A stretch of DNA of 34,921 nt from Providencia sneebia DSM 19967 (GTDB lineage: Bacteria > Pseudomonadota > Gammaproteobacteria > Enterobacterales > Enterobacteriaceae), in contig NZ_CM001773.1 of the NCBI RefSeq assembly GCF_000314895.2, positions 1,531,690 through 1,566,610 of the forward strand, read 5' to 3'. The notes beneath the pieces were generated by a model that had not been told where the DNA came from, searched no databases, and saw nothing but the letters and a program-made list of their open reading frames with translations. Position 1 is the first letter of the stretch. Each line of letters starts with the position of its first letter. A program made the position numbers and the translations under genes. Positions 1 to 8,774 of the stretch are shown here, one piece after another.

Positions 1-539
1 TTTTGCTATTAATTAAAATAATGTTGATGATATTTATTGAATTAATGTTAATTGTTATTTTTAATTAATTTATATTTCAAGTGGTAATGTTTGCTATTAA
101 TTTTTTAAATGAAATAGAGATATTTCATTATTATTAATCTGATATTAAGTATGATGAAATACTGCAATTAATTAATAATACTCTTATTTTTAAGTCTGTT
201 TTTGAGTGTCAATATTGGAGCTATTAGAGTGAGAAATAATCATTCTGTTTACATGGTTATTCAAGCATAAATATTTACCTTAACGTTTTCTCATTATAAA
301 CAAAATTTAAAAATACCAAAAAAGAACGTATTAAATATTTTTTAATAATCACAGTCAGATATTTATATTAATATGTTACTTATTTGGTTTTATAGATTGC
401 ATGAATGCATCATTGGATTTGATGGATAAAATATTAAATATAAATCAATTAATAGTTTTTTTAATAATTAATATCTTGTATAATTTAGCAATACTTTTAG
501 AGTATATTCTTTATCCCTTAATCAATCGAGGGTATCAAC
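1..539. other. Gene-free AT-rich stretch upstream of the MrpJ-like regulator
   Basis: I see no plausible coding region on either strand. The stretch is very AT-rich. A 13-base direct repeat (TTTGCTATTAATT) occurs at 2-14 and 90-102. The only promoter-like element is a TATAAT at 479-484, about 55 bases before the regulator start, with no convincing -35 hexamer. This is probably the regulatory region of the regulator. Confidence 0.5.
479..484 (+). promoter_or_regulatory. Candidate -10 box of the MrpJ-like regulator
   Basis: A perfect TATAAT lies about 55 bases upstream of the start codon at 540. The matching -35 position holds only a T-run, so an activator or UP-like AT-rich DNA might be needed. 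Perfect hexamers arise easily by chance in DNA this AT-rich. Confidence 0.35.
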
Positions 540-854
540 ATGGATATTCATTATTTCATTGGAATTAAAATAAAGTCACGCCGAAAAGAATTGGGTTTTT
601 CAGGTTCTGATTTGGCTAAGAAATTAAATATAAGTCAACAGCAGGTATCTCGCTATGAGAATGGTGTTAATAAAATACCTTTAAATCACTTAGTTAAAAT
701 AGCGATTATATTAAAGTGTCCGATAGACTGGTTCTTCGAAGGATGTATTCTTGATGAAGATTATTTTATTGAGGATAATATAATTAAAGAAAAAAATATT
801 GATTTAAAATATACGGCAGAAAGTGTGATTATTCCTGATGAAAATATTATTTAA
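540..854 (+). CDS. MrpJ-like XRE-family HTH transcriptional regulator (fimbria-associated)
   Basis: This 104-residue protein has one Cro/C1-type helix-turn-helix at about residues 10-62, with the core SGSDLAKKLNISQQQVSRYENG. That core, the preceding KSRRKELG and the following PIDWFFEG closely resemble Proteus mirabilis MrpJ and its paralogues, from memory. MrpJ-family proteins repress flagellar genes when fimbriae are made, switching cells from swimming to adherence. The C-terminal 35 residues are acidic and without recognised fold. A GAGGG Shine-Dalgarno precedes the ATG. In the mrp operon mrpJ is the last gene and co-directional; here the gene is at the distal end of a fimbrial operon but faces it, separated by a two-way terminator, so it must have its own promoter. 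The family is secure; its targets are inferred. Confidence 0.85.
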   Translation: MDIHYFIGIKIKSRRKELGFSGSDLAKKLNISQQQVSRYENGVNKIPLNHLVKIAIILKCPIDWFFEGCILDEDYFIEDNIIKEKNIDLKYTAESVIIPDENII

Positions 855-940
855 TACGCCAAGAGTTTAATTGTTGAAATTATATTTATTATTATGCTTT
901 ATAATAATAAATGTATTGATTGATTTTTATGGTGCATAAT

Positions 941-980
941 AAAAAAATAACATAGACAATGATTGCTATGTTATTTTTTA
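941..980. terminator. Bidirectional rho-independent terminator between regulator and fimbrial operon
   Basis: The arms AAATAACATAG and CTATGTTATTT flank a ten-base loop. The hairpin has an A-run on the left and a T-run on the right, so it can end transcription from both sides. It lies between the convergent regulator (stop at 854) and the last fimbrial gene (stop at 997). Confidence 0.85.
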
Positions 981-996
981 TTTACAACTCTATTTT

Positions 997-1614
997 TTAA
1001 TTATAATTTATTTCATACGTAGCATAGCTAGCCATTAACCCAGTTGTAACTTCACTTGTCTTTTGAGCGACATACCCAATGTAATATTGGAAAATAACAT
1101 CATTATTATCTGATGTTATAGGAATAACTTTTAATTGATTTGGACCAGCAGGAATGATTTTATTATTTGCATCCAAAATAGACTTATCATTAATGGCTAA
1201 AGCAAAATTAATATTTTTTGCTCCATCAGCTAACATATTTTTTAGGAGTCCGGTTGTTTCAAAATTAGTTTTAGTGACAAGGTAGCCATCGGACCAACCA
1301 ACACTAATATTATTTAAGTTTCCATCGACTCTATTACCTTTATAAGTAATAGATTGACATTGAGAAAGCTTAATAGTGAACATTTGTGATTTTAAATAGG
1401 CTCCACCTTCACTATTATGAATCTCAAATAACGAAATAGGGGCAAGATAAATACTTGCATCACTCCCCTGATCATTGACTGAGATTGCACAAGAAACATC
1501 GACAACTTTTCCAGAAAAATTTATCTTACCTTCATCATAATTAGTTTTAAATGCAGGTGCAGCATATGCATAACCTACTAATGAAAAGAATATAACTATA
1601 ATCCAGTTTTTCAT
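997..1614 (-). CDS. Fimbrial subunit, paralogue of the operon's major pilin
   Basis: A 205-residue secreted pilin that ends the fimbrial operon. The signal peptide is MKNWIIVIFFSLVGYAYA, cut before APAF. The mature part has the type 1 pilin pattern: an early cysteine (VDVSCAISV), a second cysteine (LSQCQS) and an aromatic C-terminal beta-strand (ATYEINYN). It aligns well with the first gene of the operon: both share VDVSC-type and QGSDA..YLAP segments and end in YATYEI.Y. I chose the ATG at 1614 because AGGA lies at good spacing and the signal peptide starts there; an in-frame ATG at 1635 overlaps the adhesin stop and lacks a Shine-Dalgarno. It could be a second structural subunit, an adaptor or an anchor; the sequence does not decide. 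Confidence 0.85.
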   Translation of the reverse strand: MKNWIIVIFFSLVGYAYAAPAFKTNYDEGKINFSGKVVDVSCAISVNDQGSDASIYLAPISLFEIHNSEGGAYLKSQMFTIKLSQCQSITYKGNRVDGNLNNISVGWSDGYLVTKTNFETTGLLKNMLADGAKNINFALAINDKSILDANNKIIPAGPNQLKVIPITSDNNDVIFQYYIGYVAQKTSEVTTGLMASYATYEINYN

Positions 1615-1627
1615 TGAATAATTCCTA

Positions 1628-2647
1628 TTAATCATAGGTTATATTGAATTGCATTTTAGCCTGTACTTCACCAGCAGAAACTTTATCGCCATATTGATAG
1701 TAGCGGGCAATATAATTCATATTAATATTTTTATCGTTTGTAGTTGTAAGTTCACCAACTTTATATTCTTTATTTAAAGATAATATTTTTTTCTGAGCGG
1801 TAAGAATTTGAACACCAATACCTTGCGCAGCGGATGATTTTGCAATATTCGCTAAAACCCCATCTTGTGGATTTGTATTAGAAGCCAAATCTCCATAAAA
1901 AGTCATATTCACAGACACTGCATCTGGAGAAATACTAATTCCACCATTACATAATAAATTGATTGGGAACTGTTTTTCACCAGCTGTAGTTCCTTTACCT
2001 GTAAATTCGGTACGTCTAACCGTATCTAAATGAACGTCTTGATTTTGGCCTGAGGTAATTTTGCAAGATGGCGAAACGATGGTAATGGCATTTGCTGTTA
2101 ATTTGATAATTAAAGCGGGTATTCCACCAGAATTAACTTGATAGCCATAACGTGTATATTCCCCTGCATTGATCGTTCCTGAACCTGTATTTTCTGCTAT
2201 TTTAATGACTTGCAAAGTAAATAATGAATCAGCTAGGCTCACGTCAGGGCGAGAGAGTGAACTTCCTCCTATTTTATAGGTATCAGGATAAATCATACCA
2301 ATATTGCCACTACCTTTTGGTTTTCTTTCAAAGCGTAATCCAATACCAGGTACATTGGTGCTAAAGACTTTATTAGCATATTCAACCATTCCCGTTGCAG
2401 TAATGATCGCATCCATCGGGGTGCCGCCTGTACATCTTGCATATACTGGAGTATTAGACGGCATAGGATAATCTTGTTCTTTAATAATACTGCCGATGGG
2501 TAAATCAGGAGAAACTATTACTCTCCCCATTTCCATATTAATTACGACAGGATTTTTATTAATATTTCTGCAATCAGCATAAGCTGAAATACTTGAAAGA
2601 ACAGCGACCAGAGTTATTCCACCACGCAAAATTATATTTATCGACAT
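1628..2647 (-). CDS. Two-domain fimbrial tip adhesin (FimH/F17G type)
   Basis: A 339-residue secreted protein with a signal peptide ending about residue 24 (SAYA before DCRN). Its length and two-part layout match tip adhesins: an N-terminal receptor-binding half to about residue 190, then a pilin domain opening with SPSCKITSG and containing a second cysteine (INLLCNGG). It ends in the pilin-type strand MQFNITYD used for donor-strand exchange. The N-terminal half is not one I can match to a defined lectin, so the receptor is unknown. The gene overlaps the usher stop, with AAGGA before its ATG, and the next pilin gene follows at once. Gene order major pilin, chaperone, usher, adhesin resembles F17-like operons. 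Confidence 0.82.
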   Translation of the reverse strand: MSINIILRGGITLVAVLSSISAYADCRNINKNPVVINMEMGRVIVSPDLPIGSIIKEQDYPMPSNTPVYARCTGGTPMDAIITATGMVEYANKVFSTNVPGIGLRFERKPKGSGNIGMIYPDTYKIGGSSLSRPDVSLADSLFTLQVIKIAENTGSGTINAGEYTRYGYQVNSGGIPALIIKLTANAITIVSPSCKITSGQNQDVHLDTVRRTEFTGKGTTAGEKQFPINLLCNGGISISPDAVSVNMTFYGDLASNTNPQDGVLANIAKSSAAQGIGVQILTAQKKILSLNKEYKVGELTTTNDKNINMNYIARYYQYGDKVSAGEVQAKMQFNITYD

Positions 2648-5124
2648 AGACTATCCTTACTGGTTTCTGCTTCCAGAGAAAATACACATTGGCCATTATC
2701 CCATTTCACATAAGCTTCTTTGGCTTCTTCATTACTGATAAATACTGTGCCGCCTTGTCCAACAACACCAATTGACTCACCCTTTGAGTTAGTTACTTCA
2801 GCACCAAATGGCATTGGTTTTTTATCAAGACGTACGACATTAAAAGTACGATTATGCTCAACTTTTGTACCAAATTTAACTTTAACGATACTGCCTTCAT
2901 ATGGGACAACTTGGCTTGATGTATTTTCAAAAACGATATCTTCTGGACTTCCTTTAGGGTCAATTTCGATTGTATTGATCCGATATGGCCTTACATAAGG
3001 TGCTAATGCATAACCACCTTTATTTACTCGCACGCCGGGAGCACTAATAATCGATGCACCTTCAGCGCCTTCTGCCTCAATGAGAGCCATGGTTGTTGAC
3101 GTATTTGGCGTAAGAACAACGCCGCCGGCGTGAACAACCATTGAGCCATTAGCACCAACACCAAACTGTCTATATCCTTGACCTTGGCTATAATTCGTAT
3201 TTGTATTAATAAATGGTGTGCGATAGCCTGTGTTTAAGGCAATACTATGTTCACCGCCAGTTGCCGTTGATGTATTTACTCCATAGGTCCAGTTATTTTC
3301 ATCATCTAATGAACCGTTAACACCAAGTTGTGTTGAGCCGAATTTTTCATTATTAAACGTTGTATTTGATGATAATGTTGTACTGTAGCTATCCCCGAAA
3401 TAAAGAGGAATATTTAAATTCAAACTAATACGATCGTCTTTTTTCCCATTAAAATTATTATCGGAATAAAGGCGCATAAAATTAATAGAGTAAGAAACAC
3501 GTTGATATTGATTGTTATAACTAAATTGATATTGTTTTTCTGTACCGGAGCGTTCCCAATAACTCGATATACGTCCTGTAAAATAAAGGCCACCAAATCC
3601 GTCAGGTAAGTTTTGGTTTACGGTATAACTAAAGCCATTTTTTTCTCGCCAATGGTTATTTGCAACATCACGTTTATCATTATCAATCGCATATAATGCA
3701 TTATTAATATTAAAATAATCTTTTGTTGAATAGCGATATGCCGCTAATGAAATATTAGTATCAGTTTGCGAAATTAATCTATTAAACGTTATTCGATAAC
3801 TCTGGCCATTATGTGTTTGATGTTTTAATGCTGTTCTCGATTGAGTTATATCTAAGGCAACCGCACCAATTCCAGTATTAATACCTGTTCCCATTAAATA
3901 GGCTTGATAATCATCGAAAGCAGTTATACCGCCATAAAGGGAAAATGTGTTATTTAAACCATGTTGAATAGAGCCTTGCACAATATAAGGGCGATGATGT
4001 AATCCTTCCGTATCTGATTTACCCGCAGCAATTTGGTAGCGAGTAAAACCAGGACGTAAAAGTTGTGCTAATGATGAATATGGCACGCTAAAACTACTTT
4101 CACTGCCATCAGCTTCTTTAACAGTAACATCAAGGTCATTACCATAACCAGAAGGATAAACATCATTTAAAATAAAAGGACCCGGCGATACGGATGTTTG
4201 ATAAATAATAGCGCCATTTTGACGTACTGTGACTAAGGCATTACTTTGGGCAATACCACGAATTTCAGGTGCATAAGATGTCATTCCATCAGGATACATG
4301 CTGTCATCGGTAGCAATTTTGGCACCACGTAATCCTATGCTGTCAAAAAGATCGCCATCAGTATAAAACTGGCCAGCTGTCATTTTTGACTTGATAGCGA
4401 TAATAGGGCGCTGTAGGTAAGTTTGGTTACTATTCCAACTTGTACTACCTGCTCGTTGCCAGCTTAAATTACCAATATGCTTAAGTAACCAGCCATCAAC
4501 AGATAAACCTGCATTTAATCCTAGATATGCACTAGCGGAATTTTGTCCATGAGATCCACTCGTATGGCTGTCATAATAGTTCGCCATGTAAGCGACATTA
4601 AGTGCTGGAATCCCTTTTTCCCAAAATTGTGGAGCAACATATCCTCGTGATACTCGCTGTTCATATATCTGGGGAACGGTAATATCTAAGCGTAAATTTG
4701 AAGAGTGGAATTTATCATTAACGTCTTTAACGTTATTCCATTCTTTTAAAGGCAAACAAGTTGATTCTTGTGTATATAACAGAGAATTTAATTTTTCAGC
4801 ATTAATTCCAAAATTATTCAACATAGCAGGGGTGTAACATACACCTAAATTGCCGTCTTTTTGCTGTGTAATATTGAGGTCATAGCGACCTTTCCAATTA
4901 CCATTGGTATAAACATCAACAGAATATTTACCTTCATTAATAGGAACAGTATTAAATCTATCTAAATCAACATTATCTTTGCTGCCTACTAAGAATCCAC
5001 TGTTAAATTCGTAGGTCGTGCCTTCTATACTCCATGCGTAAAACGAAGGCATCATACATACAGTGACAAAGCAGGTTACAGAGAGTGTATTGCTATATTT
5101 ATTTATTAACTCTCGCCGTTTCAT
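2638..5124 (-). CDS. Outer-membrane fimbrial usher (FimD/PapC family)
   Basis: This 828-residue protein is the pore that receives chaperone-subunit complexes and extrudes the fimbria through the outer membrane. After an unusually long N-terminal signal region (about 33 residues) the mature protein begins with the usual EFNSGFL motif that starts the chaperone-binding N-terminal domain. The middle is a beta-barrel rich in alternating aromatic and glycine residues, with a plug-like segment near residues 230-330. The C-terminal domains end in a cysteine pair (NGQCVFSLE and SLCR). Length is normal for the family. AGGACAG precedes the ATG. Nine bases separate it from the chaperone gene and it overlaps the adhesin gene by ten, so the three are probably co-translated. 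Confidence 0.95.
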   Translation of the reverse strand: MKRRELINKYSNTLSVTCFVTVCMMPSFYAWSIEGTTYEFNSGFLVGSKDNVDLDRFNTVPINEGKYSVDVYTNGNWKGRYDLNITQQKDGNLGVCYTPAMLNNFGINAEKLNSLLYTQESTCLPLKEWNNVKDVNDKFHSSNLRLDITVPQIYEQRVSRGYVAPQFWEKGIPALNVAYMANYYDSHTSGSHGQNSASAYLGLNAGLSVDGWLLKHIGNLSWQRAGSTSWNSNQTYLQRPIIAIKSKMTAGQFYTDGDLFDSIGLRGAKIATDDSMYPDGMTSYAPEIRGIAQSNALVTVRQNGAIIYQTSVSPGPFILNDVYPSGYGNDLDVTVKEADGSESSFSVPYSSLAQLLRPGFTRYQIAAGKSDTEGLHHRPYIVQGSIQHGLNNTFSLYGGITAFDDYQAYLMGTGINTGIGAVALDITQSRTALKHQTHNGQSYRITFNRLISQTDTNISLAAYRYSTKDYFNINNALYAIDNDKRDVANNHWREKNGFSYTVNQNLPDGFGGLYFTGRISSYWERSGTEKQYQFSYNNQYQRVSYSINFMRLYSDNNFNGKKDDRISLNLNIPLYFGDSYSTTLSSNTTFNNEKFGSTQLGVNGSLDDENNWTYGVNTSTATGGEHSIALNTGYRTPFINTNTNYSQGQGYRQFGVGANGSMVVHAGGVVLTPNTSTTMALIEAEGAEGASIISAPGVRVNKGGYALAPYVRPYRINTIEIDPKGSPEDIVFENTSSQVVPYEGSIVKVKFGTKVEHNRTFNVVRLDKKPMPFGAEVTNSKGESIGVVGQGGTVFISNEEAKEAYVKWDNGQCVFSLEAETSKDSLCR

Positions 5125-5133
5125 TTTTCTGTC

Positions 5134-5835
5134 CTATTTAACAGTTGTTTTAACTGCTATATCTGCCCCATAATCGTTGATATTATTTAAAATAATACTC
5201 TCACCAGTTTTAACTGGTTTTTTTAATTTCACTGAAACTTGACTTTTGGGATCTAATATAATCGCTTTATCTGTTAATCCATTTCTTCCATCAGTAGAAA
5301 TTTTAGTTAGTGTAATAAAAAATGGGGTGGGATTATTTATTATTAAATTATCGCCATTGGCACTAACAATAAGTCCTTGTGGTGCTAATTCACGAGCCCC
5401 AAGACCTTCTGGGCGATAAATAAATTTAAACCGAGATCGAATAGCTAACTGTAAAAAGTTTTGATCTTCTTTTCCTGTGTTACGAACAACAGGCGGAATA
5501 TCTAAAATATTTAACCACCATAAACTTTCTCTATCTTGAGCTAATCCATTTTTATCCATTAATTTAATACGCAGTGTTTGACCACCTTTTGCATCAAGAC
5601 GAGAAATAGGAGGTGTAATTTGAAATGGTGTTTTAATTTTATCTGGAGTTTCTGCTGCATCTCCGGTATCTAACCAAGCTTGTGCAACGGCAGGGCGATC
5701 TGCTGTATTATTTAACTGCACAGTAATTTCTTTTTCATTTCCAGCGTAAATAAAACGTGTACCGTTAACAATAATATTATTCGCAAATGAAGATAAACTG
5801 AAAACGAAGCAGAAAAATAAAACAATTGCTTTCAT
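5134..5835 (-). CDS. Periplasmic fimbrial chaperone (PapD/FimC family)
   Basis: A 233-residue periplasmic chaperone that caps pilin subunits by donating a beta-strand. The signal peptide ends near residue 19 (SSFA before NNIIV). The first immunoglobulin-like domain holds the conserved GTRFIY segment, with the arginine that anchors the subunit carboxylate, and the family signature RESLWWLNILDIPP at residues 102-115. A second, smaller domain follows from about residue 125. AGG precedes the ATG. It sits between the major pilin and the usher, the usual place, after a hairpin that probably reduces readthrough from the pilin gene. Confidence 0.94.
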   Translation of the reverse strand: MKAIVLFFCFVFSLSSFANNIIVNGTRFIYAGNEKEITVQLNNTADRPAVAQAWLDTGDAAETPDKIKTPFQITPPISRLDAKGGQTLRIKLMDKNGLAQDRESLWWLNILDIPPVVRNTGKEDQNFLQLAIRSRFKFIYRPEGLGARELAPQGLIVSANGDNLIINNPTPFFITLTKISTDGRNGLTDKAIILDPKSQVSVKLKKPVKTGESIILNNINDYGADIAVKTTVK

Positions 5836-5851
5836 TTGAACCTCTAAATAA

Positions 5852-5874
5852 AAGCGGCAGTAAACCTACCGCTT
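5852..5874 (-). terminator. Intercistronic hairpin after the major pilin gene
   Basis: The arms AAGCGG and CCGCTT pair across a short loop, and on the transcribed (-) strand the second arm is followed by TTTTATTT. It lies between the major pilin stop (5905) and the chaperone start (5835). Such a partial terminator or RNA-stabilising hairpin would give much more pilin than chaperone or usher, a common arrangement in fimbrial operons. Confidence 0.6.
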
Positions 5875-5904
5875 AGATAAATATTACTTTTAATACATTT
5901 AATA

Positions 5905-6495
5905 TTATTGATAAGTAATTTCGTAAGTTGCGTAGCTTTCTACAACACCTGTTGTAACATCTTCAGGTGTTGAAGTTGCGTAGCCGACGAAATAAGTAAA
6001 ACGTGAACCTTCAGCAATATCAGTTGGATTAGCTTTAGGCTGTTCTGCATCTAATGGATTAATTTTAGTTTTTAGATCTTCATCATTATTGGTTGCTAAT
6101 ACTAATTGAATATCTTTAGCACCAGTTGAATCAGTATTTGCTAAATAACCAATATTTTTACCGTCAGGTTTAGTTCCAACTAATAGGTTACCACCTGTCC
6201 AGGTAACAGCTAATTTAGTCTTATCATCAGTACCTTGGCATTCTGTTACATCAATAACAAAAGATTTTGGTTTTAAATAAGTATTTGCTTCAGCTGCTTT
6301 AACTTCTTTGATTGAAACCGGCGCTAAATAAACTTTAGCATCGCTACCTTGTCCATCAACGGAAACAGTACAAGAAACATCTGTAACTTTACCGTAGAAA
6401 TTAACTTGGCCACCACCCGCATTTTCTGTTGCAGCATAAGCAGATGATGAAGCAATAATTGTAGTTGCAATCGCAGTCAATAATACTTTTTTCAT
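5905..6495 (-). CDS. Major fimbrial subunit (type 1 pilin family)
   Basis: A 196-residue pilin, first gene of the operon. The signal peptide [21 protein letters not shown] is cut before ATENAGG. The mature protein has the N-terminal extension strand, cysteines at VSCTVSV and TECQG that form the family disulphide, and the final strand [10 protein letters not shown] chose the ATG at 6495 over the in-frame ATG six bases upstream because AGGAA is correctly spaced only from 6495. Position, a following attenuator-like hairpin and a nearby paralogue all suggest it is the shaft subunit. The long AT-rich region upstream must carry its promoter, which I could not place. Confidence 0.9.
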   Translation of the reverse strand: MKKVLLTAIATTIIASSSAYAATENAGGGQVNFYGKVTDVSCTVSVDGQGSDAKVYLAPVSIKEVKAAEANTYLKPKSFVIDVTECQGTDDKTKLAVTWTGGNLLVGTKPDGKNIGYLANTDSTGAKDIQLVLATNNDEDLKTKINPLDAEQPKANPTDIAEGSRFTYFVGYATSTPEDVTTGVVESYATYEITYQ

Positions 6496-6570
6496 TGTCA
6501 TTTCCTAATATGAGTTTCTTATTATTACATCTAAAGATTAAATATGATTAATTTATATATTTTAATTCAC

Positions 6571-6588
6571 AACTAATCGAAATTAGTT
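6571..6588. repeat. Perfect 7-base inverted repeat in the fimbrial leader region
   Basis: AACTAAT and ATTAGTT flank CGAA, 76 bases upstream of the major pilin start. It could be a regulator-binding dyad or a small hairpin in the 5' leader. Short palindromes arise by chance in AT-rich DNA, so its function is uncertain. Confidence 0.4.
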
Positions 6589-6724
6589 TAATTAAAAATA
6601 TAATTTCACCTATATGAATCCAATCTAGAATTAATAATCCTAACGTGGTTTATATGATTTCGAAGAGAGAATACAGAAAAATATAAATGATATTAAATCG
6701 TTTTTACCATTAACTTAACTTAAA

Positions 6725-6747
6725 TTTGATAGTTATAATCTATCAAA
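6725..6747. repeat. Perfect 8-base inverted repeat upstream of the fimbrial operon
   Basis: TTTGATAG and CTATCAAA flank a seven-base spacer, about 230 bases upstream of the pilin start. No T-run follows on either strand, so a terminator is unlikely. The spacing suits an operator for a dimeric regulator. Confidence 0.4.
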
Positions 6748-7844
6748 CTGTCATTGCCAATCAAAAAATCCTATTAAAAGTATTGTCTGAATTACTCGTA
6801 TTAGGTGATTTTATTAAATTGATAATTTAATTTTAAATTTAATATTTTTAATTAATTCTAAAAATTAATCATTTCATGGGTTTTTATAAAATCAAAAAAA
6901 CAATATATTAGTTCAAATTTTGACTTATACGATGATGTTTTATACAGATAATCTGATTTGTTTTAATTGTGATTATCTTATTATGTTAATTCCACGAAGG
7001 GTAATATAAATTATTCTTATGTTAATTTATTGTTATTATATTATTGGGGTTTAATAAATTTGTTACGATATAATGATTATAAATCATAATTGGATGTTTA
7101 ACTCGAATTTTGAGTTAATTGAGGTTATTTATTTAATATTGTATTATTACTGAAATAATATAAATGGAAAGGTTTATTTTTATTATTTATATTTTATAAA
7201 ATTACTTATTTAAAATAAAAATAATTAGGCTAAATCTTATGAATTGTTAAGTTATTTTTTAATTTAAAATTTTATTCCTTGACTATAATTATCATTTTCT
7301 TATTTGGTAAATCTAAATAAAGAACTATTGTTAATAAAAATTATCAATTACTTTTAAAACTATTTATTTCTTTATATATGAATAAATTTGTTTTAATTTT
7401 TGTAAGTTAGTAACTAATTGATAATTATGATTAAAAATAATCAACTTAATGTTTAGTAAGAATGTAAATGTATCATTAAGAATATTCTTAAATTAGTATA
7501 AAAATCTAAAAAAGATTGTTATTTATACGATAAATCCATATGGGACCCTCTTTTATCGATGTTTTTAATTTTGAAGTAACCCTGCTAGCCTAAGAATAAG
7601 GTGTTTTTTTGTTCAATAAATAGCTTGTCTTCAATTGAAACAAATTATTGTTCTCTTTATAGTATTCATTATCAATTTTATGGATTTATTGTGATCATCA
7701 ATTATTGATGTGTTTAAATTAGCAAAATAAACTTAAGGCAATAAGAAAGGTTAGTTCAGAGAATGCTTATAATTAATCGCCTTGAATATTTTGCTTAGGT
7801 GACGGCATATTCATTTGTTTGGTTTATAATAAGGTGGCAGATTA

Positions 7845-8277
7845 ATGGAAACCTCTGTTGATCGAATAAGTACTGAAAAAAGGTGAAGGTCCACGTTATT
7901 TGGTATTAGCTGCAACTTATCCGATAGAAAAGCAATCTTGTGGTTTGGATATTGATGTGGTGGATTTCTCTGTGGTCATAGCTTCTGTTATAAAAATAAA
8001 AGAGTATGATCTTTTTTATGAAAGGGTGTTGAATATAAGTAAATATTTTAGCAAATATGATTTAAAAAGATTAGTGTTACTCTGTGTAGTAATGAAATTC
8101 ATTAACATTTTATTAGGATTTTTTAATCATTACGGGCTTATAACTACTCTGATTCTAATAAAATTTAACTCCATCACAAAAATAAAAAATTTATATTGTA
8201 GTCGGATTATTATTACTAGTAAGATTAGAGCCAGAAGGTGTGTTACTGGATCATCTAGGCATAAACCTGAATAACGT
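7845..8277 (+). pseudogene. Probable decayed gene of unknown function
   Basis: An ATG at 7845, with AAGGTGG upstream, opens a frame that reads METSVDRISTEKR and stops. Removing one A from the six-A run (7875-7880) continues it into GEGPRYLVLAATYPIEKQSCGLDIDVVDF, which reads like real protein. After about residue 45 the composition becomes AT-driven. Near the 3' end another frame reads IVVGLLLLVRLEPEGVLLDHLGIN and runs to a stop right at a strong terminator. This pattern suggests one gene broken by frameshifts and decay. An uninterrupted 124-residue frame (7900-8274, TTG start) crosses the region but its middle and end look non-coding. I recognise no family. Confidence 0.4.
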
Positions 8278-8309
8278 AATTTTTTAAGTTGCGTTATTCA
8301 GGTTTTTTT
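8263..8309 (+). terminator. Strong rho-independent terminator
   Basis: Arms AAACCTGAATAACG and CGTTATTCAGGTTT form a 14-base perfect stem followed by a T-run on the + strand. It closes the decayed gene upstream, which supports the idea that a real transcription unit once lay there. With A-residues before the left arm it may also act on the - strand. Confidence 0.85.
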
Positions 8310-8774
8310 ATGTTTAAAATATAAGGTGTTAAAAAATGAGATATAAATTAATAGGTTACAGGTCTGATTGATACGTTTAAATTCTAATATATATTATTTA
8401 ATTATAATTTTTCATGGGGAAATTTAATTATTACGTGTTAGTAATATTAAATTAAGTCATGAGGGATTATTATTTTATAAAATGAGTAACTGATAGGTTT
8501 TATTACCTAATTAGCTTTCTCGTTTTTTAAAAGTGAAGAATCTGTTGATTTAAAAGCGGGTTTAAATTTTATTATATGGTTATTTGATGAGCTTATTAAA
8601 AGTTAATTGATTATTCTAATTTAAACATTCGCTAATAACGTGTTTTTACACTATACGAGTTTATCCTAACATTCTATTTTATGTTTGGAGTACTTCTCTC
8701 ATTCAATTTTCTAAGTGGTGTTATTTAATACGACTTATATAAATTTAAATCATCGTTATCGAAATGGTTATTCT
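8310..8774. other. Gene-free leader region of the OprB-like porin
   Basis: No coding region is supported on either strand. The stretch is AT-rich and should contain the porin promoter, but I could not pick a convincing -35/-10 pair. There is no clear Shine-Dalgarno directly before the porin ATG. Confidence 0.4.

Larger units (their letters stand above)
6502..7844. other. Long gene-free AT-rich region upstream of the fimbrial operon
   Basis: About 1.3 kb with no credible gene on either strand and strikingly high A+T. It must hold the fimbrial promoter. Two perfect short inverted repeats lie on the operon side (6571-6588 and 6725-6747). I looked for a pair of distant inverted repeats that would mark a phase-variable switch, and for a recombinase gene, and found neither. 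Such AT-rich tracts upstream of fimbrial operons are typical targets of H-NS; that is inference here. Confidence 0.5.

Noticed and set aside
2720..2998. Open frame of 92 codons on the + strand inside the usher gene
   Set aside because: It is antisense to well conserved usher sequence and shows no family features or Shine-Dalgarno.
6502..7844. Invertible (phase-variable) fimbrial switch
   Set aside because: No pair of matching distant inverted repeats and no fim-type recombinase gene was found in the window.
7873..7886. Programmed frameshift at the six-A run followed by AGG TGA
   Set aside because: The heptamer is not in the register needed for -1 slippage, and the sequence downstream looks decayed, so a mutation is more likely.
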